Part shown: positions 46,593 through 57,187 of the stretch, piece by piece | How positions within the stretch are numbered: the first letter of the stretch is position 1 | Layout: every line of letters begins with the position of its first letter | From: DATAOG01 sp963782885 | GTDB taxonomy: Bacteria; Pseudomonadota; Alphaproteobacteria; Geminicoccales; Geminicoccaceae | Length of the DNA: 64,000 nt | Assembly: GCA_963782885.1 (NCBI GenBank) | Contig: CAWALL010000004.1 | Location: 1-64,000 of the forward strand | Direction: 5' to 3' | Made by a program: the position numbers and the translations under genes | Notes under the pieces: generated by a model | What the model was told of the DNA's origin: nothing | Database searches by the model: none | What the model saw: the letters and a program-made list of their open reading frames with translations, nothing else

Positions 46593-47471
46593 AAGCGCCA
46601 ATCACGACAGATCTGCAGTGCGGTGCTCAGATGTGGGTGTCAGATCGATCTTCGTCAGCTCGAGGCTAGAGCACCATCTCTCCGTCACAGCAGGTCGCAG
46701 AGCTGTACTCACGGGCGCGTCCGTGGCGCATGCTGGAAACACGCCAGACAAGCCGCGGGTGGGTCGGCTTGACCATATCTCTGCCATCCCGCCATCTTCC
46801 CTCCAAGCCCCCTTTGTGACACCCACCGATAGCGCACCCGAGCCATTTGAGCAAAGGGGTTGCTTTAGGTGTCATTGGGATCGGCCGGTTTGGTTGTGGG
46901 GCGGCGTCCAACATCGCGTCACAGTTGCCTTCTCGGCAGGCCAGACGAGGAGGCCAGCGCCATCCTGCTCGAGACAGGCAACGATAAGCGCGATCGGTAC
47001 GTCCACACATCAACCGCGTACCAACGCCCATGCAGCAATTCCCGGCGGCGGTCAAGGACGCCTGAACCGGTGGCGAGAGCGGAACGAATGCCGGCACGCC
47101 TCGGAAGGCGGTTCTCGCCGTCGCATGTCCGCAGGGCCATCAAAGAATGGCGAGAGCAGGCTCGCCAGGTGACGAATGAGGGTAGGTGCCGACGCCGCGG
47201 AGGCCGGGGCGTCCCGGCATAGCCTCGGGCGTAGCGGTGACACAACACGACCGGACGGAATCCGGCGCCCCTGGAATCGGGCCGTGCTCGCCCAGATATG
47301 CTGTTGGTCGCCGTCGACGCTCGCTCGGCTGGCCTCCGCCCGGCACGATCAAGCTAGGCGAGCAGCGTCTCTCCGTGCTATGCGCAGGTCGGTCGCCAAC
47401 GACGGGACGGTATCGCGTGACGGTGCAGGGCTCGATCAAAGGCTCGACCCAGGGCCCGACTTGAACGGTGA
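46593..47471. other. gene-poor interval with scrambled short frames
   Basis: Nearly 900 bp upstream of the GMC gene and before the ABC-like gene. Short overlapping frames on both strands show no motif I recognise. The composition is mixed, and the stretch may hold remnants of inserted DNA. A promoter for the GMC gene must lie at its left end. Confidence 0.45.
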
Positions 47472-47630
47472 GGCGCGCTGGCAAGGGCGTCGGCCGCGGC
47501 GCCCGCCGCGACCGCGACCTCCGCACGCCCGCCGCGTGGGTTCTTCGCCCGCCTCGGTGCACGGCCGGGCCACGATCTGCCGCGCACCGCGTTCGGCTTC
47601 CTCACCCGCTTCGGCCTGCCGCAGCAGATC

Positions 47631-50162
47631 GTGCTGCTGCTGCTGACCGCGGCCTCGCTGCCGGTCTACTACGCCTCGCTCGATCTGCCCAAGCAGATCG
47701 TCGACAAGGCGCTCGGCGGCAAGCCGTCCGACTTTCCGCGCGCCGTGACCTTCGGCGGCATCGACCTCGGCAGCTACCCGCAGCTCCAGTATCTGGCGTT
47801 CCTGTCCGGGCTGTTCCTGCTGACGGTGCTGATCAACGGCGGCTTCAAATACGCGATCAACGTCTACAAAGGCCGGCTCGGCGAGGGCCTGCTGCGCCTG
47901 TTGCGCTCGGAGCTGCTGAGCCGGGTCCTGCGCTTCCCGCTCGCCCACTTTCGCAGGATCTCCCAGGGCGAGCTGATCGCGATGGTGACCGGCGAGGTCG
48001 AGGCGCTCGGCGGCTACTTCGGCGATGCGATCGTCACGCCCGCGTTCCAGGGCGGCCTCCTGATCACTGCGCTCGGCTTCATCTTCGCCCAGGACGTGAC
48101 CATGGGCCTGGCCGCGATCGCCCTCTATCCGCCGCAGGCCTGGCTGATCCCGAAGCTGCAGCGCCGGGTCAACCGCCTGGGCTACGCCCGGGTGCGCGAG
48201 GTCCGCCACCTGTCGCAAAGGATCGGCGAGGTCACGAGCGTGATCGAGGCCGTCCACGTCAACTATGCCGACCAGAGCCAGCTCGACACCTTCGCCAGCC
48301 ACCTGACGCGGATCCTCGACATCCGCTACGACATCTACAAGAAGAAGTTCTTCATCAAGTTCCTCAACAACTTCATCGCCCAGCTGACCCCGTTCTTCTT
48401 CCTGTCGATCGGCGGCTATCTGGTGCTGCGCGGCCAGCTGACACTGGGCTCGCTGGTCGGCGTGCTCGCCGCGTACAAGGACCTGGCGCCGCCCTGGAAG
48501 GAACTGCTCGACTTCTACCAGGGCCAGCAGGACGCCCGCATCAAGTACGACCAGCTGATCACCCAGTTCGACCCCGGCGGCCTGCGCCCGCCGTTCGTGG
48601 TCGAGACCGAGGCGGCCGAGCAGTTCGGCGAAGGCGCGGAGATCGCCGGCACGATCGCGGCCAAAGAGCTCGGCCTCGAGGAGGATGGTCTGGTCAGCAT
48701 CGAGCAGCTGTCGCTCGAGATCCCGGCCGGCCAGCACGTCGCCCTGATCGATGCCGACGGCAGCGGCAGCCACCTGCTCGCCCGCACGCTCGCCCGCCTC
48801 GAGACCCCGGTCCGCGGCCGCCTGCTGCTCGACGGCCAGGACCTGGGCCAGCTGCCGCGGGCGCTCTACACCCGGGCGCTGGCCTTCGTCGGCGCGCCGG
48901 CGCGCCTGGTCCAGGGCACGGTCGCCGACAACCTCCGCCTGCTGCTCGGCCCCGACCTCGGCGCGGTCACGACCGACACCGTGCTCGCGGCGATCGAGCA
49001 GGTCGAGCTCGGCGACGATCTGTTCCGCTTCGGCCTGCGCGCCGTGATCGACCCCGCCCAGCACCCGGCCCTGGTCGAGGCGATCCTCGGCGCGCGCTCG
49101 CGCCTGCGCGAGCTGCTGGCGGCCGGCGACAACGCCGGCCTCGCCGAGCCGTTCGAGCGCGAGCGCTACCTCGCCAACGCGACCATCGGCGAGAACCTGC
49201 TGTTCGGCGCGCCGAGCACCGCCGACCTCGACCGCCGCGCGCTCGCGACCCATCCCTACGTCCGTCAGATCCTGAAGGAGACCGAGCTCGAGGCGCCGCT
49301 GATCGAGCTCGGCCGGACCGCCTGGCACAACCTCTCCGAGATCTTCGGCGACGTGCCGGTCCATCATCAGCTGGTGCTCGACTTCAGCCCGATCCGGCCC
49401 GAGGAACTGACCCTCTACCGCCAGGAGCTGGCCGGCCTCGACAAGGCGCCGGGCGCGACGCTCAACGCCGAGCAGCGCCGGATGCTGCTCAACCTCGCGC
49501 TCAACCTGACCCCGGCCCGCGACCGCCTGGTCGACCTCTCCGACAAGTTCACCGCGCGCCTGCTCGAGGCCCGTCGCCGGTTCGTCGAGAAGCTGCCCGA
49601 GAAGATGACCGGCGCGATCGAGTTCTTCGACCCCGAGCGCTACCTGGTCCAGCTCAGCGTCCGCGACAACCTGGTGTTCGGCCGCATCCTCAGCCAGCAC
49701 GCGCGCGCCGCCGAGCGGATCGAGCAGATCGTCGCGGCGCTGGCCGAGGAAGAGGGCTTTCGCCGCCTGGTGCTCGAGGCCGGCTTCGACTACACGGTCG
49801 GGATCGGCGGCAGCCAGCTCACCCCGCAGCAGCGCCAGAAGCTCGCCCTCGCCGCGGCCGCGCTGCGCCAGGTCCGCATCCTGGTCGCCGACGCCCCGAC
49901 CCGCGACCTCCACCGCGGCGCCGCGAGCACGGTCCTGGCCCGCCTGCTCGAGATCTACCAGGGCCGCACGGTCATCTGCGCCCTCGAGGACGCCGCGCTG
50001 GCCCCCCTGTTCGACCGCGTCCTGACGCTCGGCCAGGGCCAGCTGATCGAGGACCGCGCCCCCGAGCCGGGCGTCGATCGGGGGCCGCCCGACCGCGAGC
50101 CGGCAACTGACGACGACGCCATGCCGGAGGCCGAGATGGAGCCCCTGCCGGCCGCGTCCTGA
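47631..50162 (+). CDS. ABC-exporter-like protein with degenerate nucleotide-binding domain
   Basis: 843 residues from GTG 47631. Residues 1-300 form an ABC_membrane-type exporter domain with 'GRLGEGLLRLLRSELLSRVL' and 'RISQGELIAMVTGEVEALGG'. A nucleotide-binding domain follows, but its motifs are altered. The Walker A position (~374) reads 'DADGSGSHLL' without the GKS/T lysine, the signature (~730) reads 'LTPQQRQKLALAAAAL', and the Walker B region reads 'RILVADAPT' without a normal DE pair. About 250 extra residues lie between the halves. ATP hydrolysis is doubtful. Homology appears to begin upstream (47541 onward, 'FFARLG', 'FGLPQQI') with no start codon in frame after the stop at 47469, so the 5' end may be frameshifted. 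Confidence 0.8.
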   Translation: MLLLLTAASLPVYYASLDLPKQIVDKALGGKPSDFPRAVTFGGIDLGSYPQLQYLAFLSGLFLLTVLINGGFKYAINVYKGRLGEGLLRLLRSELLSRVLRFPLAHFRRISQGELIAMVTGEVEALGGYFGDAIVTPAFQGGLLITALGFIFAQDVTMGLAAIALYPPQAWLIPKLQRRVNRLGYARVREVRHLSQRIGEVTSVIEAVHVNYADQSQLDTFASHLTRILDIRYDIYKKKFFIKFLNNFIAQLTPFFFLSIGGYLVLRGQLTLGSLVGVLAAYKDLAPPWKELLDFYQGQQDARIKYDQLITQFDPGGLRPPFVVETEAAEQFGEGAEIAGTIAAKELGLEEDGLVSIEQLSLEIPAGQHVALIDADGSGSHLLARTLARLETPVRGRLLLDGQDLGQLPRALYTRALAFVGAPARLVQGTVADNLRLLLGPDLGAVTTDTVLAAIEQVELGDDLFRFGLRAVIDPAQHPALVEAILGARSRLRELLAAGDNAGLAEPFERERYLANATIGENLLFGAPSTADLDRRALATHPYVRQILKETELEAPLIELGRTAWHNLSEIFGDVPVHHQLVLDFSPIRPEELTLYRQELAGLDKAPGATLNAEQRRMLLNLALNLTPARDRLVDLSDKFTARLLEARRRFVEKLPEKMTGAIEFFDPERYLVQLSVRDNLVFGRILSQHARAAERIEQIVAALAEEEGFRRLVLEAGFDYTVGIGGSQLTPQQRQKLALAAAALRQVRILVADAPTRDLHRGAASTVLARLLEIYQGRTVICALEDAALAPLFDRVLTLGQGQLIEDRAPEPGVDRGPPDREPATDDDAMPEAEMEPLPAAS

Positions 50163-50258
50163 ACGAGGCTGCGGGAGCCGGGAGGCCTCGCCCCCGCCAG
50201 CCGCGGAACGCCTTTTCCCCCGGACCTTCGTCGCCCGCCGGTGCCGGCCGCGGCGGCC

Positions 50259-51402
50259 TCAGGCGGTCTTGATCGGGAAATGCAGGGTCAGGCGGGTGCC
50301 GGCGTCGCTCTGCCAGACCGCCTCGGCGTCGATCTGCCGGCAGAGCAGGTCGATCAGCTTCATGCCGAGCCCCAACTCGACCGCCTCCGGCATGCCCGGG
50401 CCCGTCGTCGCCGAGCACGAGCGTGGCGCCGCCGTCGGCGTGGGTCAGCACCACGGCCAGCGTGCCGCTGCGACCGCGAAAGGCATACTTGAAGCTGTTG
50501 GTCAGGAACTCGTTGACGATCAGCCCCAGCGCCTGGGCGCGCTCGGTCGCGATCTCGATCTGGGCGACCTCGGCCGCGAGCTTGACCTCGGCCGCCGCCT
50601 CGGCCTGGAAGTTGAACAGATTGCCGATCAGCCCCAACAGATACTGGCCGGCGTCGATCAGATGCGGCCTGGCGCCGCCCCGCAGCTGCTGGCCGACCGA
50701 GGTCAACGCCACGATCCGCTGCGCGATCTTCTGCAGATGGTCGCGCGCCTCGATGTTGGTGACGGTGCCGAGCTGCAGGTTGATCAGACTGATCAGCTGC
50801 TGGTTGTTGTTCTGGACCCGATGCTGCAGCTCGCGCAGCAGCATGTCCTTCTCGGCGGCGAGCAGGGCGTTCTGGTCGACCAGGCGGGTCTGGTCGATCG
50901 CCAGCGACAGGATGTTGGCATAGCCCTGCAGGAACTTGATGTCGTCGTCGGCGAACTCGCGCGGCGCCCGGCTGTCGGCCTCGAGGACGCCGAAGATGTG
51001 CTGCTTGCTCCTGATGATGACGTTGACCGCGCTCTTGACGCCATGGTCGCGCAGCAGGTCCGGGATCCGGAAGCGCTCCTCGCGGTCGAGGTCGTTGGCG
51101 ATCACCGGCTGGCCGGTCTGGAGCGCGTAGCCGGCCGGCAATTCGAGATCGGCGCCGATCGTCGCCTGGCCGACCACGCCCTCGCCCCACCCGACCCCGG
51201 CCCGCACCAGCAGCCGTTTCTCATCCGGCAGATACTCGAGCACCTTGACGTATTGCACCTCGAGGCTCCGGGCCACCTGCTCGGCGGCGTCTTGCAAGAG
51301 CCCGTCGAGATCCGCGCCCTCGGCCGCGCGCAGCCCGAACTCGGCGAGCTCGGCGCGCTGCTGCAAAAGACTGCGCTGCCCCTTGCTCTCGCCCCTGGCC
51401 AT
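50259..51402 (-). pseudogene. GAF-domain sensor histidine kinase (HisKA_2), frameshifted near the C-terminus
   Basis: From ATG 51402, a GAF domain ('VVGQATIGADLELPAGYALQ' and 'VNVIIRSKQHIFGVLEADSR') is followed by a HisKA_2 phosphoacceptor region 'LLRELQHRVQNNNQQLISLI' and the ATPase N box 'GLIVNEFLTNSFKYAF'. At the G1 box 'LGDDGPG' an extra G in a GGGCCCGGGC run (50395-50405) shifts the frame. In the shifted frame the expected end, 'GLGMKLIDLLCRQI' to 'GTRLTLHFPIKTA', runs to a stop at 50259. Repaired, it is about 380 residues and soluble. The run of G makes a sequence error plausible. Confidence 0.82.
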
Positions 51403-51653
51403 CGCCACCCGCCCGTTGCCGCCTCGCCTCGCCCCGCAGCGATCGGACTCCCAGCTACCACCTGCCGGCCGGGATGACCAGGGCACCGTTGCCGGTCGGC
51501 GGGCTGCCGCGCTGACCGCCGGGCGGATCGATCGACGCGTCCGCAGCGGTCGCCCGCGCCCTGCCCGCTCAAGCCGGGCCCGGCCGGCCACAACGGAACA
51601 AAACGGCAACTCGCGCATTAACCAACAAACGAGACCACAGAAGGGATCTGGCC

Positions 51654-52196
51654 ATGTTCTGGCGAACGCTCATGACGCTTGCTGGCGTTCTCGCGCTCGG
51701 CGCGACCGCCGCGGCACAGCAGCAGCCGGCACCGCAACCGCCGCCAGCGCAGGGCGCGCCGGCGACCGCGGCACAGCCCGCCGAGAAGGCGACCCCGCCT
51801 GCGGACATGAAGTTTCTCGAGGCCCAGAACGAGTCTCAGTTCCTTGCCGATCGGGAGGTGATCGGCAAGGACGTGGCGAACGTGAAGGGCGAACCGGTCG
51901 GCACCGTCGCCGATCTGGTCATGGACCAGGACCAGAAGCTGGTCGGGGTCGTCCTGTCGGTCGGTGGTTTCCTCGGCATCGGCGACAAATGGGTCGCGGT
52001 GCCGGTCGATCAGATCGATTTTCCGACCGCTGACCAACCGGCACGCCTGCGGGTCGAGGTCACCGAGGAGCAGCTGACCAACGCCCCGGATTTCATGACC
52101 AAGGAGGACCAGGAGGCGGCCAAGCAAGCCGAACAGGCGCAGCAGCAGCAACCGGCGATGCCGCAGCCGGCGCCGGCGCCGGCGACCGCGCAGTGA
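51654..52196 (+). CDS. exported PRC-barrel domain protein
   Basis: 180 residues. A signal peptide ('LMTLAGVLALGATAAA') and a Pro/Gln/Ala linker lead to a PRC barrel at about 70-135: 'IGKDVANVKGEPVGTVADLV', 'VGVVLSVGGFLGIGDKWVAV' and 'PVDQIDFP'. The tail is rich in Gln, Ala and Pro. Periplasmic PRC-barrel proteins of this shape are common in alphaproteobacteria and often stress-linked. Its last ~85 codons and the bases after the stop are repeated almost exactly at 59842-60129. Confidence 0.85.
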   Translation: MFWRTLMTLAGVLALGATAAAQQQPAPQPPPAQGAPATAAQPAEKATPPADMKFLEAQNESQFLADREVIGKDVANVKGEPVGTVADLVMDQDQKLVGVVLSVGGFLGIGDKWVAVPVDQIDFPTADQPARLRVEVTEEQLTNAPDFMTKEDQEAAKQAEQAQQQQPAMPQPAPAPATAQ

Positions 52197-52228
52197 CCGC
52201 GCGGCCGAGCCGCTGCTGACCGCGAACG
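51941..52228 (+). repeat. 288-bp direct repeat, copy 1
   Basis: Identical to 59842-60129 except for C at 52046 versus T at 59947. It covers the 3' part of the PRC-barrel gene and 32 bp after its stop. Here it is in its original gene context, so this is the source copy. Confidence 0.95.
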
Positions 52229-52318
52229 ACCGGGGAGTCCCAGCCTGCCGCCGCCGGGCATTCAAGGGCCGGACAACTGCTAACCGGCCCGGGACGCCCG
52301 GCGTCTCGCCCGACTGCT

Positions 52319-52467
52319 CGACGAAGCCCGCACCCGCCGCCCGCCGCCTGCTCGAAGCCTTCCCGACCTACACGCTGACCCTGCAGCGCGAGATCAACCC
52401 CTGGCGGGACGCCGCCTTCGCCGCCCGCTATGTCGAAGCGCTCCGGCTCGCGGGGATTCCCGAATGA
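52319..52467 (+). pseudogene. C-terminal remnant of a cyclase/TPR-type protein
   Basis: The frame reads 'RRLLEAFPTYTLTLQREINP' then 'AARYVEALRLAGIPE' and a TGA at 52465-52467. The ending 'EALRLAGIPE' is typical of the last helix of class III adenylate cyclases with TPR repeats. No start or body remains. A diverged second copy lies at 60203-60379. Confidence 0.6.
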
Positions 52468-52571
52468 GCCAGATTGCGGCGAGTGTTCGGGCGACAATCC
52501 CTGCTCTCCAACTGGCGCCCGACCCGTTACCGCTGGTTCGGCGATGTGCCCGAGCGAAATCGCCTTAGGTG

Positions 52572-54261
<1,690 letters not shown>

Positions 54262-54317
54262 GTCAACACCTCCTTCGGGTTCGAGGTCTGCTGCATGCCC
54301 TCCTTGGCAGCTCGAGG

Positions 54318-54694
54318 CTATGGGCGCGACCGTCGCCTGGTCAAGCATCCTGTCCTCCGGTTGTCGCTCGGGGATGTCACGGCTCGTCTCCGGGACTCGA
54401 CCTGGACCAGCGCGTGGGCGGTCATGCCCTGGGCCTGGATGTAGTGTTTCTTGGTGGTCTGCAGGTCGGCATGGCCCAGGAGGTCGGGGGCGATGCCGAT
54501 GTCGCCGGGGGCGCAGGCGACGAGCTCGGTGACCGCGCAGTCCCGAAATAGGTGCGGCCAGAGGGCCCTGCCGAAGGCGTCCCGGGTGCGCAGCTTGATC
54601 TGGGCCCGGATCGCGCTGCTGTGCATGGGCCGGCCCCAGCGGTTAATCCAGAGGTGGCCGCCGATGTTGCCGACCTGGCTCTTAGTCTGTGCAA
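54318..54694 (-). pseudogene. C-terminal fragment of a tyrosine recombinase (integrase)
   Basis: The segment 'LWINRWGRPMHSSAIRAQIK' then 'ALWPHLFRDCAVTELV' and 'DLLGHADLQTTKKHYIQAQG' holds the H-x-x-R, the LGH box and the catalytic Tyr region of phage-type integrases. The N-terminal two thirds is absent. The frame is fused upstream to the start of a lysE-like gene. The fragment is immediately upstream of the serine recombinase. Confidence 0.78.
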
Positions 54695-54785
54695 TCTGGC
54701 TCACGACCAGCGTCACCGTCGGACCGGGGATCGTGAGCAGGATCGTGCTCGCGAGCACGAACGCGAGCCAGAGCTCGAGCGGCAT
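54695..54785 (-). pseudogene. N-terminal fragment of a LysE/RhtB-type exporter
   Basis: The first 30 codons read 'MPLELWLAFVLASTILLTIP' then GPTVTLVVS, the classic start of LysE-family amino-acid exporters (first helix with PGP). The sequence then jumps in frame into integrase sequence. This is the host gene broken by insertion, with its promoter presumably in 54786-55056. Confidence 0.75.
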
Positions 54786-55056
54786 CGGCGGACCTCCCTT
54801 CGATCACGTCGCAGCGAGCCCCGGCCGCCGGCTCGGTGTCAAGGGGCCTCGGCCGAGCGCCGCCGCCCGCCGATCACGTCCGAGCATCGAAACCATAGGA
54901 AGAGGGCATTTCCGCGCTGGCCGCGGCTTTGCCAAGCTCCCGGCATCGGCAGTGGGGCCGGTCGCCGGCGCCGCCGGCGCCGCCCGCCGCCAGACCTTCC
55001 ATCAACCGCGGACGGCGGCTTCGGGTCGGGCGTCCGCCGAACGAGGATGTCCAGAG

Positions 55057-55575
55057 ATGATCGCTCAACGCGCAACCGCCCTGCAGTCCTTCGGCGTCCG
55101 CCCGGATGCTGCCGCCGCCAGCGGCGCCAGGCTCGAGGCCCTCGGCCTCCACGTCGCGCGCTATGCGCTGGTCGTGGTCCTGGTCTGGATCGGCATCATG
55201 AAGTTCACCGCCTACGAGGCCGGTGCGATCCAGCCGCTGGTCGCCAACAGCCCCTTGATGTCCTGGCTGTACGCGGTCTTCAGCGTCCAGGCGACCTCGA
55301 ACCTGATCGGCGTCGCCGAGATCGCGGCCGGCGTCCTGATCGCGCTCCGGCCCTGGTCGGCTTCGGCGGCGGTGGTCGGCAGCCTGATGGCCGCCCTGAC
55401 CTTCGTGATCACGCTCACCTTCCTGGTCTCGACCCCCGGCTGGGAGCCGAGCCTCGGCGGCTTTCCCGCGCTCTCGGTGGCGCCCGGCCAGTTCATCCTG
55501 AAGGACGCCGTCCTGCTCGGCGCCGCCATCTGGTCGCTCGGCGAGTCCCTGCGCCACGCGGCTGCGAGCGAGTAG
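55057..55575 (+). CDS. DUF417 (YkgB-like) membrane protein
   Basis: 172 residues with four predicted membrane spans. 'VVLVWIGIMKFTAYEAGAIQ' then 'LVANSPLMSWLYAVF' and 'IGVAEIAAGVLIALRPWSAS' match the DUF417/YkgB family, a DoxX-related group; in enterobacteria RclC is linked to reactive-chlorine stress. A divergent or upstream regulator is not present. It lies 78 bp before an NDH-2-type gene, and a joint redox role is plausible but only inferred. Confidence 0.87.
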   Translation: MIAQRATALQSFGVRPDAAAASGARLEALGLHVARYALVVVLVWIGIMKFTAYEAGAIQPLVANSPLMSWLYAVFSVQATSNLIGVAEIAAGVLIALRPWSASAAVVGSLMAALTFVITLTFLVSTPGWEPSLGGFPALSVAPGQFILKDAVLLGAAIWSLGESLRHAAASE

Positions 55576-55653
55576 CCGCTCCTACTTACTTCGATCGCGG
55601 CTGGCGCGCCGGGCTTCTGCCCGGCCGCCGCCGGCTCCGGAAGGCCAGCAACG

Positions 55654-57012
55654 ATGTCGATCTCCCTGCGCGACCTCCAGCCCGTGGCGGCTTCGGCATT
55701 GCCCCGGCCACGGCCGGCCAGCGGCCCGACCACGCCCGGCGCCCGGCCGCGGGTCGTGATCGTCGGCGCCGGCTTCGGCGGGCTCGCGGCCGCGACCGCG
55801 CTGCGCAAGGCGGCCATGCAGGTCACGGTGATCGACCGGCGCAACTATCACCTGTTCCAGCCGCTGCTCTATCAGGTCGCGACCGCAGCCCTCTCGCCCG
55901 CGGACATCGCGCAGCCGATCCGGGCCATCCTGCGCCATCAGAGCAATGCAAGCGTGCTGCTCGGCCGGGTCACCGGCGTCGACCTCGATGCGCGCGCGGT
56001 CCTGATCGGCGAGCAGCGGGTCGCTTACGACTACCTGATCGTCGCGACCGGCGCCCGCCATGCCTACTTCGGCCACGACGAGTGGGAGGCAACCGCCCCC
56101 GGCCTCAAGAAGATCGAGGATGCGACCGCCATCCGCAGGCGCATCCTGCTCGCGTTCGAGCAGGCGGAAGCCGCCAGCGATCCTGATCAGCGCGCGGCGC
56201 TCTTGACCTTCGTCGTGGTCGGCGGCGGCCCGACCGGGGTCGAGCTCGCGGGCGCGATCGCCGAGCTCGCGGGCAAGGCGCTGGCCGCCGACTTCCGCAG
56301 CATCGATCCGCGCCAGGCGCGGGTCATCCTGGTCGAGGCCGGGCCGCGCCTGTTGCCGCTCATGCCCGAGCGGCTTTCCGCCAGGGCCGAGCGGGCGCTC
56401 GAGCGGCTCGGGGTCGAGGTCCGGCTCGGCCGGCCGCTCACCGCCTGCGATGCCGAGGGCGCGATGCTCGGCGACGAGACCATCGCCGCGCGCACGATCC
56501 TCTGGGCGGCGGGCGTCGCGGCCTCGCCGGCGGCGAAGTGGCTGGCCGCCGAGAAGGACCGCGCCGGCCGGGTCAAGGTCGAGGCGGACCTGACGCTGCC
56601 CGGTCATCCCGAGGTCTTCGTGATCGGCGACACCGCGGCCGCGAGCGATGCCGCCGGCCGGCCGCTGCCCGGCATAGCGCCTGCCGCCAAGCAGGCGGGC
56701 CAGTACGTCGCGGCGGTGATCCGCGCCCGGGCCGCGGGCCGGGCCGCACCGGCGCCGTTCCGCTACCGCCATCTCGGCAACCTCGCCACGATCGGGCGCA
56801 AGGCGGCGGTCGCCGACTTCGGCTGGCTGCGGCTCTCGGGGCGCCTCGCCTGGCTGCTCTGGGGCGCGGTCCACGTCTTCTTCCTGATCGGCTTTCGCAA
56901 CCGGCTCGTGGTCCTGCTCGACTGGCTCTGGGCGTATCTGACCTTCGAGCGCGGGGCCCGGCTGATCACCGGCCCGACGCCGCAGGAACCGCCGAGGGGG
57001 CTCCGGTCATGA
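55654..57012 (+). CDS. NAD(P)/FAD-dependent oxidoreductase, type II NADH dehydrogenase-like
   Basis: 452 residues. The FAD site is 'VVIVGAGFGGLAAATALRKA', followed by 'RRNYHLFQPLLYQVATAALS'. The NAD site is 'FVVVGGGPTGVELAGAIAEL', and the second FAD contact is 'VFVIGDTAAA'. The C-terminal hydrophobic helices ('FGWLRLSGRLAWLLWGAVHV') are the membrane anchor. NDH-2 enzymes pass electrons from NADH to quinone without pumping protons. The stop overlaps an ATG (ATGA at 57009) that is probably the original start of the channel gene. Confidence 0.92.
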   Translation: MSISLRDLQPVAASALPRPRPASGPTTPGARPRVVIVGAGFGGLAAATALRKAAMQVTVIDRRNYHLFQPLLYQVATAALSPADIAQPIRAILRHQSNASVLLGRVTGVDLDARAVLIGEQRVAYDYLIVATGARHAYFGHDEWEATAPGLKKIEDATAIRRRILLAFEQAEAASDPDQRAALLTFVVVGGGPTGVELAGAIAELAGKALAADFRSIDPRQARVILVEAGPRLLPLMPERLSARAERALERLGVEVRLGRPLTACDAEGAMLGDETIAARTILWAAGVAASPAAKWLAAEKDRAGRVKVEADLTLPGHPEVFVIGDTAAASDAAGRPLPGIAPAAKQAGQYVAAVIRARAAGRAAPAPFRYRHLGNLATIGRKAAVADFGWLRLSGRLAWLLWGAVHVFFLIGFRNRLVVLLDWLWAYLTFERGARLITGPTPQEPPRGLRS

Positions 57013-57187
57013 ACAGCCATGGCGCTGGCGTGGGATCATCGGGCGGCGGCTCGCGCTCGTCGCGCTGGCCGCGAGCCTGGCCCTGCCGGCGCTCGCCCAG
57101 GCGCCGGCCGCACCCCCGGAGCGGCACGGCGGCGGCGGTTTCGCTCTCCTGCTGCTGGACTACCGGCAGGAGCTCGAGCGCCTGACC

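Noticed and set aside
46919..47248. Reverse frames upstream of the GMC gene
   Set aside because: They lack recognisable motifs, and the three frames overlap with equal plausibility.
47436..49913. 825-codon reverse frame opposite the ABC-like gene
   Set aside because: It is antisense to a gene with clear transporter motifs, and its composition is dominated by Leu/Glu/Asp/Arg shadows of GC-rich codons.
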